From positions 69,110,501 through 69,174,500 of the forward strand of contig NW_024466599.1 in NCBI RefSeq assembly GCF_017591425.1: a stretch of DNA of 64,000 bases. Reading direction: 5' to 3'. Shown piece by piece: positions 12,611-25,065 of the stretch. Under the pieces are notes generated by a model. That model made no database searches and was not told the origin of the DNA. It saw only the letters and a program-made list of their open reading frames with translations. Source of the DNA: Ochotona curzoniae (lineage: Eukaryota > Chordata > Mammalia > Lagomorpha > Ochotonidae). Position 1 is the first letter of the stretch, and each line of letters starts with the position of its first letter. A program made the translations under genes and the position numbers.

Positions 12611-13838
12611 AGGCTATGAGTAAGAAGATGTGATCTGGGGACAGAGCCAGGGCTCAGACACTATGGTATGGGATGAAAATATCCCAGGGGGCTACTTAAC
12701 TATGGGCCAGTGCGCACCCCTGATAAACCTGTCCTTGGATGTCTATGGAGTATTTCATCTAATAGTGGGTACAAATTCTTATGGAATTCATCCCAAAAGA
12801 CATGTTAGGAATTTATTCTGCCTTTATTGTTAGAGACTGTTCCCCTCCCCCCTTTTTATCTCTGCCTCCCTCCTTCCCTTCCTCCTCTCTTGCCCTCACT
12901 TTCTGTCCCTCACTCATAGTAAAAATCTCCTCACAAAGCTTTATTATTAGTATCAATTTTGTCAAGGCTTCTAGGTTGACCTCAACAGAATTGAAGTAGG
13001 CAATACCTTGAGGCTACTTTCTGTTATCCAATATGATCCAGAAATTTCCCTCATTAGCCAGTTCTGCTTCATGTACATTCTGAAAATGATAACCAAGCCA
13101 TTTTTAAAGCTGTGGAGATTGGATGATTTTATTCTCCCAAGAAACAGAAAGCTCCTCCTCTGGCTTTCTTACAGAAGCTAAGCAAGCATGATTTTGATCC
13201 CTCAAGTCCCCATGAGAACGTGCCTACTGATCTCATCGTCACAATGAGGTGGACATCACAAAGATGGTCTCCAGGTGACAGCTATGTGACCACCATATTA
13301 TAAAATTAAGACCGCAAACTCAGGGTGTGGAGTATGACTTTGTCTTTTCCTAAACTTGTACGCAGAAAGGAATGAGAGTGGGTGCCCACAATCCAGATTT
13401 GAACTACTGCCACACTGAAGGACACGATGGCCTCCCCAAGCATGAGATCTAAATCCACAAAAGAGGGAAGTAGAACATGCAACGATGGATTTTCTTTAAG
13501 GACATTAAGTCAAGTTAAGCTGACCCATGGGGGAAACGCTGTAATGTTAAATATCTAATGGTATTGATTTGCAGCTGATGCATGAGTTGATAAAATCGGA
13601 GAGCTTTCTACAGACTTCTACAGGGGTACTTTGGGTGAGAGAAAACTTTAAGGATTTTTTTTTAATTTGTTGAGACTGATTTATTTTGTCTCTGAAAGTT
13701 TATATGTCATGCTTTTGTGTTTTGAGAGTTAAGTAAGTCCTCCCCCTTCCCAACCTCCAAGTCTTCATTTAGTTTTCAAAGTCTGCATCCCACACTTTAA
13801 CATACAGTTTTGGTTCCTTGCTTTTGACAAGGATTTTT

Positions 13839-14160
13839 TTTTAAGATTTATTTATTTTTATTGGAAAAGATATACACAGAGAAGGGCATGCAGAGAAAGG
13901 TATTTCTTCCTCTGGTTAATTACCCAAGTAGCCTCAATGGCCAGAGCTGAGCTGATCCAAAGCCAGGAACCAGGAGCTTCTTCCTGGTCTCCCAAGTGGA
14001 TGCAGAGTCCCAAGGCTTTGGGCCTTCCTTTACTGCTTTCCTAGGCCACAACCATGGATCTGGATGGGAAGTGGGGCAGCTGGGATTAGAACCAGCAGCC
14101 ATATGGGATCCTGGCAGTTGCAAGGCAAAGATTTATCTACTAGGCTATTGTGTTGGACCT
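13839..14160 (-). mobile_element. CSINE, antisense, with 13-bp TSD
   Basis: TTTAAGATTTATTTATTTTTATTGG start and a GGCTATTGTGTTGGACC end. GACAAGGATTTTT occurs at 13826-13838 and 14161-14173. Confidence 0.9.
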
Positions 14161-14316
14161 GACAAGGATTTTTAGAAGGCATGTATTGGGGCTTTTAATC
14201 TCATTTCAGTTTTCACCTCCTACTTTGATGATTTGATCATGAAATTAATTCAAAATTAATTAATGTAATTTTTTTAACAACAGCAAAATGAAATTGAATC
14301 TGTGGGGAAGTCTCAG

Positions 14317-14640
14317 GGTTGGTGCTGTAGTGCACTGAGGTAAGCTGGCACCTGTGGCATCCCAGTTCAATTACTGGCTGCTCCATGTCTGATCCAGCTC
14401 TCTGCTTCTGTGCCTTAGAAAGCAGCAGAAAATGGCCCCAGTGTCTGGGCCCCTGCACCTTTGTGAGACTTAGATGAAGCTCATGGCTCCTGGCTTTGGC
14501 CAGGCCCAGCCTTGGCTGTTGTGGCCATTTGGTGTGTGAACCATCAGATGGAAGATTCTCTCTTTCTCTTTCTCTCTCTCTCTGCCTCTCCTTCTGTCTC
14601 TGTAACTGCCTTTGAAATGAATAAACAAATCTTTTTTTTT
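14317..14640 (+). mobile_element. Old CSINE, sense
   Basis: GGGTTGGTGCTGTAGTGCAC head, CCCAGTTCAATTACTGGCTG B-box, AATAAACAAATCTTT tail. The tail hosts the next insertion. Confidence 0.75.
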
Positions 14641-14965
14641 TAAAGATTTATTTTTATTATTTTTTTTTTATTGGAAAGGCAGATATACAGAGAGGAGAGA
14701 CAGAGAGGAAGATCTTCCGTCCGATGATTCACTCCCCAAGTGAGCGCAATGGCCGATGCTATGCCGGTCCGAAGCCAGGAACCTCTTCCGGGGTCTCCCA
14801 CGCGGGTGCAGGGTCCCAAAGCTTTGGGCCATCCTCCACTGCTTTCCTGGGCCACAGGCAGGGAGCTGGAAGGGAAGCAGGGCTGCCGGGATAGAACCGG
14901 CGCCCATATGGGATCCCGGGCGTGCAAGGTGAGGACTTAACCACTGGCGCCACCGCGCCGGGCCC
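14641..14965 (-). mobile_element. Young CSINE, antisense, inserted in the tail of an older SINE
   Basis: TAAAGATTTATTTTTATTA start, near-intact core and a GCCACCGCGCCGGGCCCC end. AAATC plus a T-run occurs on both sides, consistent with a TSD in the older SINE's tail. Confidence 0.9.
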
Positions 14966-15091
14966 CAAATCTTTTTTTTTTTTTAAGTCCTTCCTGTTCA
15001 CTTCACTCATCCTGAAATCTTAGCATTTATAGGTAACCACTGTCGAAAGTTTTAAGTCTAATATTGTTATGTGTCTGATATTTTACAATTC

Positions 15092-15335
15092 TTGAGAGAT
15101 GAGAGAGAGAGCAGGTTTACTTCACTCCCCAGGTGCCCACAGCAATAGGGCTAAGTCAAAGGTTGAGAGTCCTAACTACTTAAACCATCACCTGCTGCCT
15201 CCCAGGGTGCCCATCAGCAGAAGCTGGAGTCAGGAGTAGAGGGCAGGGACTCAAACCCAGGCAAACCAGCATGGGATAAGTTTGTTTTACCTGGCTGGCA
15301 CCTTGACTGCCAAGTTGAACACCCACCCACGATAA
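15092..15335 (-). mobile_element. Old lagomorph SINE, antisense
   Basis: TTGAGAGATGAGAGAGAGAG, CTGCTGCCTCCCAGGGTGCC, GACTCAAACCCAGGCAAACC and GGCACCTTGACTGCCAAG follow the order of an older C-type SINE in reverse. Confidence 0.6.
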
Positions 15336-16239
15336 TTTAGAAATAAAGACAAGCTCACTGATAAAGCTGAGGCCCTGTGAGCTGCTCGTTTTGGTTCCTT
15401 TCATCTCTCTTCTTCTCAGAGGCAAACACTGGCCTGAGTTTCCATGTGCGTGCTAATTAAAAAGTACTGAAACATTGGTCTGCAGGTTTAAAACTTTCAT
15501 TTTTTTAAATTGTCTTTTTAACATTGTTTACATAGTTGAGAGGATGCATGTCCACTTGGGCCTCTGATTAGGGCAGAGAGGTTCAGGTACGGAGTAAGGA
15601 GGGTGGCAAAAATGTTTGTTTCTTTTTTCTCCTGTGTCTGCAGGGGAGACGGGGTGAGGGGTGCTTCTTGGTGTTAAACTGCATCAGCCACTGAGAATAG
15701 GGGACGGTCCTTTGATGACTTCTTAGAGACCCTGATATGGGGAAGATTATTCCGAAGGTGTTACTTGAGTGGTTTCGATAGTTCTGAGATGTCGTCTGCT
15801 TCATTGCATCATGGTTGAGAAAATCCAAGGTCTGCTGGCTGGCAAAGTCCACCTTAGTGCATCTGTAGACCCAGGAACATGCTCAAAGCTTGGCCAGGAG
15901 AATTGTCCATCCTGTTCTGCCTTCCATCCTCTGATGAGGCAGTTGACATTTTCTGCTGTCAGAAGAGCTGGCTGTTTCCTGTGTGCACCTGGACATGCTG
16001 TCCACCACACAGGCATCAGCAATTAAAGGAGGCCCAGTCCCAACACATGCACTCCAAGGTCAAGCCACATCCTGTGATTTTGCCTGTGGCCAGGGTCTAT
16101 GTCCAGCAAACTAATTAGGGAGTCCCCCAGGAAACTTCACCCAGAGTAGTCTCAGATTTGATTCTTATGTCCGGTCTCTCACCTGCACCAACCAGTGCAC
16201 GTATCGGTGGATACACTGTCTGGTCAGTTCCACCCCAGT

Positions 16240-18190
16240 CCTATATTTCACATGAACTGAAGGATGCTGCTGCCCAGCCCAGCCAGCCCTCCACAAGTTG
16301 GTCCTCATACATACCAGTGGATCCTGTGGCTTAGCCAGAGCAACACACAATAACCCCTGCCAGGCCCACCCCAGGCCCTGGGTTTGTGCATGTCAGCCTC
16401 TGCTACAGTCTAACCCAGCCCATTCATGTTCTAGCTGACTCTCATGCACACCCATGGGAGTTATAGCTTGGCTCAGCCCGGCCAGCCCCCAGACCAGACC
16501 CTCACATATGCCAACAGGTGCCACTGCCTTGTCCAGCCTGGCCCTTCTCAACTCTAGTTCTTGTGCTCACCAGTGATAGCTATAGCCTACAAAGGAGTGC
16601 CCCAGTTCCCCTGCCAGGCATATTCCCAGCCCCAGATCTTGCACCTGCCAGGGACTACTGTGGTCCAGCCTGACATGACTCGTACCCAGTCCTGACACTT
16701 GCCAGCTGATGCTGAGGCCTAGCCTGAGGTTCACTTATCATTCCTACTCCTAGCCATGGGTCTTATATGTGCCAGCAAGTGATGCAGTCCAGTCTGAGAT
16801 GACTTGCCCATAGTCTTGGCGTTCACCAGGCAGTGCTACAACCTGGCTCAGCCAAGTCTACCCCCTTAGTCCCAGCTCTCACTAGCAAGAACAGCAGCCC
16901 AGCCTAATCTGGCCCATCACCAGCCCTCATGTGAACTGGTGGGTGTTGTGGTCCTATCCAGCCTGGCCTGCAACCTGTCCTGGCCTTCACTCATGCCAAT
17001 GTCTGCTGTGGACTGACCCTGCCTGGCCCTCTCCCAGTCCCAGCACACAGGTATGCCAACAGATGCTGCTGCCCAATCATGATCTAGCCTTTTCCGAACC
17101 CAAGCTGTCGTGCTCATCTGCAGGAGCTGTGCTTACCAGGGGAGTTTCCCATGTTCTCTTCTCAGGCCTGATCCCAGCAAGGGATCTCGTGTGTCAGCAA
17201 GTGCTGCTGCCAAAACTGATGTGGCCAGCCCTCAGTCCTGGCACCAGCAGGTACTGTGGCCTAACTTAGCCTGTCCTATACCCATTCTGTCTCTAAACCT
17301 CCAGTGAGTGCTGGAGCCTAGTCCAGTCTGGCCCTTCCCCAGACACAGCTCACATGCATGCTGAGGGTTGCTGCAGTCTTGCCCACCCTGGTCCGCACAC
17401 AGTGCCAGCTCTTGCCTCACCAGTGAGAGCTGCAGCCCAGCAATGGAGTTCCCAGATTTCCTCCACCAGGCTTATTCCTAGTCCTGGTTCTTGCATGTGC
17501 TGGTAGGTGTTTCAACCCAGTCTAGCACAGCCCACCACAGTCTCAGTTCTTGCTGGCAGGTGTTATAGCTTAGCCCAGCTGGGTGCAGCCTACATGCTGT
17601 TCTGACTCTTGTGTATGTCAGTATGTGATAAGGCCTGGCTGTACTTGGCCTAGCCTGCCCCCAACTTCAGCTCTTATACTTCCCAGAAGAAACTGTGGCC
17701 TAGCAGGGAGTTTCTCAAATTTTCCTACCATGCCTGTTTCCAGTGCCAGATCTCATGCATGCCAGCAGGGTCAGTGGCCCTGCTCAGCATAATTTTATCT
17801 TAGCCACTGCCCTTGCCTATGCCTAAGTGCTGCAACCTGGCCTCCTGACACTCCCTCAAGTGTCAGTTGGGTTCCTGTCAGGTGAGTTCTGTGGCCCAAA
17901 CTGGCTCAACCTGTCACTGGATTCAGCTCTCTGCTTAAATCAGTAGGTGCTGCAGTTCTACAGAGCTGAGCCCACAATCTCCCTACAGAATCAGCATCCA
18001 GATCCAGTAATCTCACATTCTGCTGGGTGCTTTGTCCCAGCCTAATGTAATCCATCCCGTGCTCTGACACTCGCGGGTAGGTACTGCAGCCTAGCCCAGC
18101 CAGGAATGCCCTGTAGCCCCAGCTTTTGCATGTGCCATGGGGTGGCAGGCTATTGAGCCTAGCCTGTGTCTCCCTCATGGGCAGGTGCCT
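16240..18190 (-). repeat. VNTR-like array of degenerate ~60-bp units
   Basis: On the plus strand, a motif like TGCCAGCAGGTGCTGCNGCC followed by CAGCCTGGCCC and CAGTCCCAGCTCTC recurs. Spacing measured between 16302 and 17043 is 55-78 bp, average about 62. That implies roughly thirty units, all diverged. Short open frames here (for example 16931-17269) reflect the repeat, not a gene. Confidence 0.7.
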
Positions 18191-18385
18191 TGGTCCAGAC
18201 ATTCTCTCCGATTTACCCTCTCTAAATCAACTCTGACTCAGCTCCCTCACCTACCTGCGAGTGCAGTGTCTGGTCTGGTCTGTGTGGGAGATCCCAGAAG
18301 TCATTCCTTCCTTGTCAAACATGCTCTCAGCTGCTCCCACTCCAGTACATCCTCATACCCCCTTTCCCAGGCAATGTGTAGCCCA

Positions 18386-18585
<200 letters not shown>

Positions 18586-19247
18586 TAGTTGCAAAGAGCA
18601 ACTGTGTTAGCATACTGGAATATTTAACACAAACTTGGCATTAACTCAGAATGTTCATCAGTTACTGGCTTCTTTTCTCTCTCATTGTAACACTTACCTA
18701 GGTACAGGACAACCTATCCAGTTGCCTATAGCTGGGGCAGGTATGAAACTTTATACAAATTGTATTGCATAAGCTTCATTCTGAAATTTGGTATTTGGCT
18801 AATACTATCTCTTTGAGACTTAACTATATTGATTCTTTTCTTCTTACTGTATTTTTCCATTATCTAAGTTCACTACCATTTTTGTAAATACTAATATATT
18901 TAAACTTATTTCTAAACTGTTATTTTTTTCTGCTTAATATCATTTTCCTTTGTTTATTATTTGCTGACATTTATTGGTGAAACTGTTGCTATGTCCTCCA
19001 CCCCCACCTCTAACTTTCAGAAGCAGCAGGTTTCCCAGAGCACCCAGTCCCACTTGTTTCCCCGGAGTTGGGCTCCTCTTGCCCTGCCATATTTGAACAC
19101 AGAGCTATCAGGCTTCAACCCTGCTCATTTGTCCATGGTTCTGCCCAGGCTTTTATGTCTAGAAGTCTACTCACCAAGCATAGCCTTTTCGTTTGTTTTG
19201 TTTTGTTTTTATTTCTCTGATTTTTTTTCTAAAATTTTAATGACACC

Positions 19248-19568
19248 GGGGCCGGTGCAAATGGCTCAACTGGCTAATCCTTCACCTACAAGCACCAGCA
19301 TTCCATATGGGGAATGATGGTTTGTGTGCCAGCTGCTCCACTTGCCATCCAGCTCGCTGCTGATGGCCTGGAAAAGCAGTGGAGTACAGCCCAGGGCCTT
19401 GGGACACTACACCCATATGGGAGAGCTGGAAGAAGCTCCTGGCTTCTGGCTTCAGATCAGCCCAGATCCAGCTGTTTGGGGAGTAAACCAGTAGATACAT
19501 GATTTTTCTCTGTCTCTCCTTCTTTCTGTAAATCTGCCTTTCCAATAAAAATAAATAAATCTTTAAAA
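19248..19568 (+). mobile_element. CSINE, sense
   Basis: GGGGCCGGTGCAAATGG head and CTTTCCAATAAAAATAAATAAA tail. An imperfect duplication TTTAATGACAC/TTTAGTAACAC flanks it (19236 and 19572). Confidence 0.85.
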
Positions 19569-19829
19569 CACTTTAGTAACACAATACAGATTACATGATT
19601 TTACAGGCAAAAGTGGTTATAAAAACATAAGCCATATAATCTTGATTGAAATTGATTTCTCAAGAGTATTTTGGGAAATAATAGTTGTGCATATTTTCAA
19701 AATGCCTACATATGCCTTATAGTCAGAATCATACAGTTTTGGAATAATGATGGTATAGCTTACTGTTTCCCTGTTAACTTCTTTTTTGTTTAAATGTTAA
19801 GATCTGGGACATATCTCTTTATAACTATA

Positions 19830-20025
19830 AATACATTCATTGATGAACAAATATTTGTCGAGGGCATACTCTGTCCCATGTTCTATTGTAGATGATAGAA
19901 ATAAGACAATTTTCCCTCTCTGACAAAACTTAAAATCTGCTTGGGAAAGAGGTAACATGCAAATGAGTAAACAGTAAAAACTACAGGTACTGTTAAGAGA
20001 AAGTATAATTGGGAAGAAAAAATGA
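19830..20025. repeat. Old L2-like interspersed repeat
   Basis: ATTCATTGATGAACAAATATTTGTCGAGGGC followed by a CTCTGTCCC and TTCTATTGTAGATG pattern resembles mammalian L2 relics. Confidence 0.4.
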
Positions 20026-20029
20026 TGGG

Positions 20030-20483
20030 AGGCTCTGACTCTGAGGAAGATGGAGTAAATACAATTCACCCAAGATCCCCACTAAATATTGGACAGATAC
20101 ATGGAGCAGTTATGTAAAGTTGCTATGTAAAACAAGGAATGACACCAGATTTTGAAATTCTGCCAAACTTAATCATACATGTATCGGTTCCGTCAACCTC
20201 TGGAATGACATGGGAGATGATCAGAAGTATCCCCCAACCACAGAATAAGCAGCAGGTATAGAAATAAGCTTTTCTGGTACTCTGCTATTTCTGTAGAACG
20301 TGGCATCCTTGACCACTAAGACCTTCTTTGACTTGTGTAAAACTTCTTTGACTTGATCAGGAAAACAATCGAAGAGATGTTAACTATAATCAAATATTCT
20401 CAAAACAAAATACAATATAAAGTAAGTATATGAAAAAGATATTTCAAAAAGCTCTTGGAAAATGAAATTAAAAGATAAATTTA
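20030..20483. repeat. Possible L1 5'-region or ORF1 relic
   Basis: GACTCTGAGGAAGATGGAGTAAA resembles an L1 leader, and ATATGAAAAAGATATTTC looks like ORF1 coding remnants. Weak, unclassified. Confidence 0.25.
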
Positions 20484-20793
20484 GGGCCCGGCATGATAGT
20501 CTAGTGGCTAAAACCTCGCCTTGCATGTGCCAGGATCCCATAGGAGTACCAGTTTGATTCCCAGCTGCTCCACTCCCCATCCAGCTCCCTGCTTGTGGCC
20601 TGGGAGAGCAGTAGAGGGTGGACCCTGAACCCATGTGGAAGACCCAGAAGAATCTCCTGGCTCCTGGCTTTGGATCAGCTTAGCTCCAGCCAGTGGAGCC
20701 ACTTGGGGAGTAATCCAGCTAATGAAAGATTTTTGTCTCTCCTTCTCTGTGTAAATCTGCCTTTCCAGTAAAAATAAATGTATTTTTAAAAAA
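20484..20793 (+). mobile_element. CSINE, sense (first of a tandem pair)
   Basis: GGGCCCGGCATGATAGTCTAG head, CATGTGCCAGGATCCCATAG, CTTTCCAGTAAAAATAAATG tail. Confidence 0.9.
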
Positions 20794-20802
20794 TGATAAG
20801 TT

Positions 20803-21120
20803 GGGCCCGGTGTAGTAGCCTAGCCACTAAAGTCCTCGCCTTGAACGTGCTGGGGTCCCATATGGGCACTGGTTCTAATTCCAGCAGCTCCACTTCCCAT
20901 CCAGGTCCCTGCTTGTGGCCTGGGAAAGCAGTTGAGGACGGCCCAAAGCCTTGGAACCCTGCACCCACGTGCAGGACCTGGAAGAAGTTGCTGCCTCCTA
21001 GTTTTGGATCAGCTCAGCACCGACTGTTGTCGTCACTTGGGGAGTGAGTCATCAGATGGAGGATCTTCCTCTCTCTCTTCTCTGTATATCTGACTTGCAA
21101 TTAATAATAATAATAATAAT
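20803..21120 (+). mobile_element. CSINE, sense (second of a tandem pair)
   Basis: GGGCCCGGTGTAGTAGCCTAG head, TGGGGTCCCATATGGGC core, ending in a TAA run (21101-21124). GATAAGTT flanks both sides (20795-20802 and near 21126). Confidence 0.9.
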
Positions 21121-21571
21121 AATAAAGATAAGTTTACTTTGGTACAGGTAACTTTGAAACTCATTCGTGCTCATCATTTAAAAGAAGTGACAGATCCTCT
21201 TTCTTATTGTCCACTCATCAATTTGGCATCAGTTTTTAAGGGAATGCTGCATTTGAACTGAGATTTTTTATAACATTTTAGTGTTTGTTTTGTTGGTGGT
21301 ATTGTCATTGTGTGTTAGGGTGTGTGTGTATGGGGATGGTGGTGGTGATGGCAATTTTATCAAAATGTATTGCTTTCAAAGCTAGAAAGGGTTAACAATG
21401 ACATAACAGATTCTTATCTTTTGTCTGGGATTTCCTGTATTGTCTAACTTTTCTACATTTATTGTGTATGTACTTTTCAAGCAGAACAATTGTACCGCCA
21501 TGTAGCTACATTTTGAAGCATGTGTTAACCCAGTAAGTGATGCTTTCCTTGCCTTTGATGTTGATGTGCAG

Positions 21572-21690
21572 GTGTTCCCTCTGGCACACGTGTGCAACGA
21601 CACAAATAAGATGACGTTAATTAACCCCCAAGGAGTCAAGTTCAATCTCTACAAGCAAAAAGTGGAACGGGCAATTAAGTCCTACGAAAA
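21572..21690 (+). CDS. VWA3B: VWA3B internal coding exon 2 of window
   Basis: This 119-nt exon encodes VFPLAHVCNDTNKMTLINPQ and continues through GVKFNLYKQKVERAIKSYEK. It lies between acceptor AG at 21570-21571 (after GATGTTGATGTGC) and donor GTAAGT at 21691, a full consensus donor. It enters in phase 0 and leaves two bases (AA) of the last lysine codon, completed by the G that opens the exon at 26610. The region is rich in lysine and other charged residues and has no membrane segment. No stop or frameshift is present, so this looks like a functional gene. It is flanked by 20.5 kb and 4.9 kb introns, and two sense CSINEs sit 450-1090 bp upstream. Confidence 0.85.
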
Positions 21691-22169
21691 GTAAGTATCA
21701 CACCTAGCTACTCAAGTTTATTTGTTGAGTTTGGCTTATTTTTTTTTTTTAATTAAAGCTTCAGTTTTTCATCTGAAGCAGTTCTTTAAAAATTGCCTCA
21801 ATGCCAGCATGAGCCCCAGCAGCTAATACAGGGGCGTCCTGTGTGCCAGGCACTGTGTTCATGTACCCAGATATTTTCAGCAGTTTTTAAAAAACCATCT
21901 TCCTTTTTCAAACTCTATTAGAGACACCACATGTTTCAATGAGATCCTTAGAATGTTCCATTGGGCAGACAGGATTTGATCTCTTTGTCGCCTATCATTC
22001 TATAAAGTGATAACCAAAACCCTGCAGTGAGAAGATCATTTATATCACACAGTTGACTTCAATATCTGAAGATTTTTCATCCCAGGATTTGAACAATTCC
22101 AGATGAAAAAAAAAATTTAGGTCCATGCTGTCATGCACAGATTTTATTGTTGCCATTATTCCCTGAACA

Positions 22170-22490
22170 ATGAAGTACAGCTGCTACCTACTCAGCATTT
22201 AACTTGTATTAGGTGTTATAAATAATCTCTGCAGATTCAAAGAGTACCAAGGAATATACTATTGTAATAATATAAGGAAAATCAGCGGGGGAGTGGAATT
22301 GAGACGGGAAGAGGGAAAATCCCTAAGCCTATGGAACTGACTATCATAAATAAATTTTTAAAAAAGCAGTATATAGGAGGATAAGCTTAGGTTCTATGCA
22401 GATAATACACCTCTTTACAGAAGGGACTTGGGATATCCTAGAACCAGTCTCTCACAGATACTGAGGGGTGACTTTTTGACTACATAATTG
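22170..22490. mobile_element. MER2/Tigger-like fragment interrupted by an L1 3' end
   Basis: 22170-22244 (CAGCATTTAACTTGTATTAGG, TTATAAATAATCTCTGCAG) and 22370-22490 (TATAGGAGGATAAGCTTAGG, AAGGGACTTGGGATATCC, GATACTGAGGGGTGAC) are adjacent parts of MER2. They are separated by an L1 tail. Confidence 0.6.
22245..22370 (+). mobile_element. L1 3' end, sense
   Basis: TACTATTGTAATAATATAAGG, a G-rich tract and CCTATGGAACTGACTATCAT before an A-rich end. Matches 49275-49431 in order. Confidence 0.6.
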
Positions 22491-23639
22491 AAGCATTTTA
22501 TTTTTGGTATCAAGTTCAAAGTAGTGATCAGGTTGGCAACAGTGCAAGTGATACTCCTTAATAGTCCCCGTGTCTGTGCTGACACAGGAACCTCTCCCCA
22601 CGGAGGCAGATGGCCCAGTCACTACCCTTCCCCACCTCTGCCATCTCGTACTTAATTAATCCTTGCTACACAGCACTTAATTAAACTTCCTGCATGCCCA
22701 CCTGCTTCAGGCCAGGCCATTCTTTGTTCTGGAAGCTGTACAGTTGGCATTTACATTTCCCACCCTGCGGGTGGAAAAAATTAAGATAAAGTATGTAAAA
22801 ATGAGTGCTGTGGCCCAGGTCAGGATTTGTTGATCTGTTGTCATTTGGCAGTCTGTCTAGTATCACATTCGAAACAAAGCACAAAGCCTTTCTCCTACCC
22901 ACGGAGAGCACACCGTACATCCAGTGACGGGCCTTGCGCCCAGCTCCTCCTCAGCCCCACCTCCTCTGGAACCCAACTCTGCAGAACTGAAGCTAGCTTG
23001 GCTTATTGGTGCCTCTCTTTGTCTCCATGGGTCCTTTGTCTTTGTCTGCGAGGCAGGTGAGCCATCCCAAGCCATGTTCTCTCCCATGGGCCTGTGACTT
23101 CCAGCCAGACCTTTCTTTTCTCCCAGCCTTGATTTCTTCCAGTTACACTGCTGTTGCTCCTCCTTCCTTGCCTCAGCACCAAGGGCCCCCTACTAAAGGC
23201 CTTCCCTTGCAGCTGACTCTTGGAGCACTTGGGTTTCTGCACCTGGGCTGTGGCTTGTGGACTGTCTCTGCTCCATGAGGTGTCAAATCCCAGGGTCAGT
23301 AGCTTTGCCTACCACTTTCCTTCTTCAGCTGTTCCTAGAAGATGTCATAATATAGAAATAAATATATATGTACACACACGCATGTATATGTGTATAAGTG
23401 TATCTGACCGTTGTAGTAACCATTTAGGGATTGAATCAATAGATGGAAGATTCTGTTGGGTTAGAAATACATATTTGCAGATTTGGCTATCTGAATTCAA
23501 TTCATATTTTATATGATTCCAGTTTAATTGTTGAAACGGTTCAAATTCAGTTATTCCAAATGCAAATATAATGCCATTCTAATATAATCTGCTTCAATAA
23601 CTGAAGTGTTCGAGTCCTATAATTATCTGGTTTGAGGAA

Positions 23640-23835
23640 GCCTGGTGCAGGGCACAAGCTACAGTTTTTGGGGTCAGACAATGCCTGTGGGCTTCATTCT
23701 CAGCCCCGATGCTCACTGTTGGCTAGTATGTGATGACCATAAGCCTCAGCTTCCTTAGTTGTAGGTCCTATGCCACAAGACTGCTGTGAGGAGTATGCAA
23801 ATTATATATAAAGAGCAATGAATGTGAATTACTTT
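23640..23835 (+). repeat. MIR relic
   Basis: GGGGTCAGACAATGCCTGTGGG, GTATGTGATGACC, TAAGCCTCAGCTTCCTTAGTTG and GCTGTGAGGAGTATGCAAAT follow the MIR core order. Confidence 0.6.
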
Positions 23836-24487
23836 CCGGTTTCATTGCCTGAATTCACTGATCCTAAAATAAACACAAATATCAGGAGTTTAATGGGCAC
23901 TCTCTTCTTGTACCACCACGTTGACTTTTTCCCAGTGATTTAAAGGACAAGAATCCCATTCTTCCTCAAAAGCAATGTCAGGAACACGGGCATGGTGACA
24001 TGTCCCGTTTCTCAATATGAGAGAGTGAATTTCTCTCGTTTTAGAGAAATGGTGTCCTCTTGCTTGGGAATCATGCTCAGAAACCTCATTTTAGGTTGCT
24101 ACTGCCTCTGAATGCCATTAGTTTACATGTGACTCTGAAAATGAGTCATTTCTTGGTGCAAGTGGAACTGAAAACTACAGCTACAGAAAGTTGGTAAATG
24201 CAAGCTCTTAGCCAAATGTCGCTCCTCTACAACAAAGAGGTGACCGTTGCCGAAGCTCCAAGTCAAAGGGCTGAAGCAGTCTCCTAGGGGCCCTATGTCC
24301 ATGCCCTGGGTCTTCCTGCATTCCACAGGGATTCTCCTCTTCCCACATAATTGCTTTCCTGTGTTCACCTCCTTGCTCAGTAGAGCACTTTGAAGTACTT
24401 TGACGGGAGATGGGAAGTAGGGGAATAGCAGAGACCATAAGAATGGACTCTTAGAAATATATCATTTAAATAACTGAATTAAAATTG

Positions 24488-24712
24488 GAGATGCAGCTGT
24501 CAATGTTGTGCCACCACCTGCAGTGCTGGCATCTCATATGAGCACCGGTTCAAGTGTTGGGCGCTCCATTTCCTATTTAGCTCCCAGTCAATCCCAAGTA
24601 TTTGGGCCCCTGTCACCCATGTGGGAGGTCTGGAAGAATCTCCTTGCTTATCTTGACCCAGCCTTGACCGTTGAATCAATAGATGGACGATTCTCTTTCA
24701 AATAATTTTTTT
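24488..24712 (+). mobile_element. Old CSINE, sense, partial
   Basis: CAATGTTGTGCCACCACCTG head, GAGCACCGGTTCAAGTGTTGG B-box region, AATCAATAGATGGACGATTCTC tail part. Confidence 0.65.
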
Positions 24713-24799
24713 TTAATTAGAGAAATGTTTTAGCTAATTGTATCTGCAGTCACCCAGAATTTGTCAAGTTTCTAGGTCTTACCCTTCTTCAGAACCTGG

Positions 24800-25025
24800 A
24801 GGGAACAAACATTGAGGTATTCCTGATGATTTTATACATATATCTCACTTCATCCTCTCAATGCCAAGAGTACATGATGCTATCCTTGACTCACTAATGA
24901 GAAAACAGTGTCATTGAGATGTACAACATAGGATCACAGAGCCACCAAGCAGGGCCCTGGGATTTGAACCCAGACCCATGTCACTCCCAAGCCCTTACCC
25001 AAGCTGCAGCCTTCCTGCTATACTA
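24800..25025 (-). repeat. MIR relic, antisense
   Basis: CACTAATGAGAAAACAGTGTC, ACAGAGCCACCAAGCAGGGC, GGATTTGAACCCAGACCC and TGCTATACTAC are the reverse-strand MIR core. Confidence 0.7.
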
Positions 25026-25065
25026 CATCCATTTTCCAGTTTAGCTAGAGGGGGGTTTTTATAAC

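Noticed and set aside
16931..17269. 112-residue open frame
   Set aside because: Lies wholly in the degenerate ~60-bp array; multiple frames are open because stops are rare in this GC-rich repeat.
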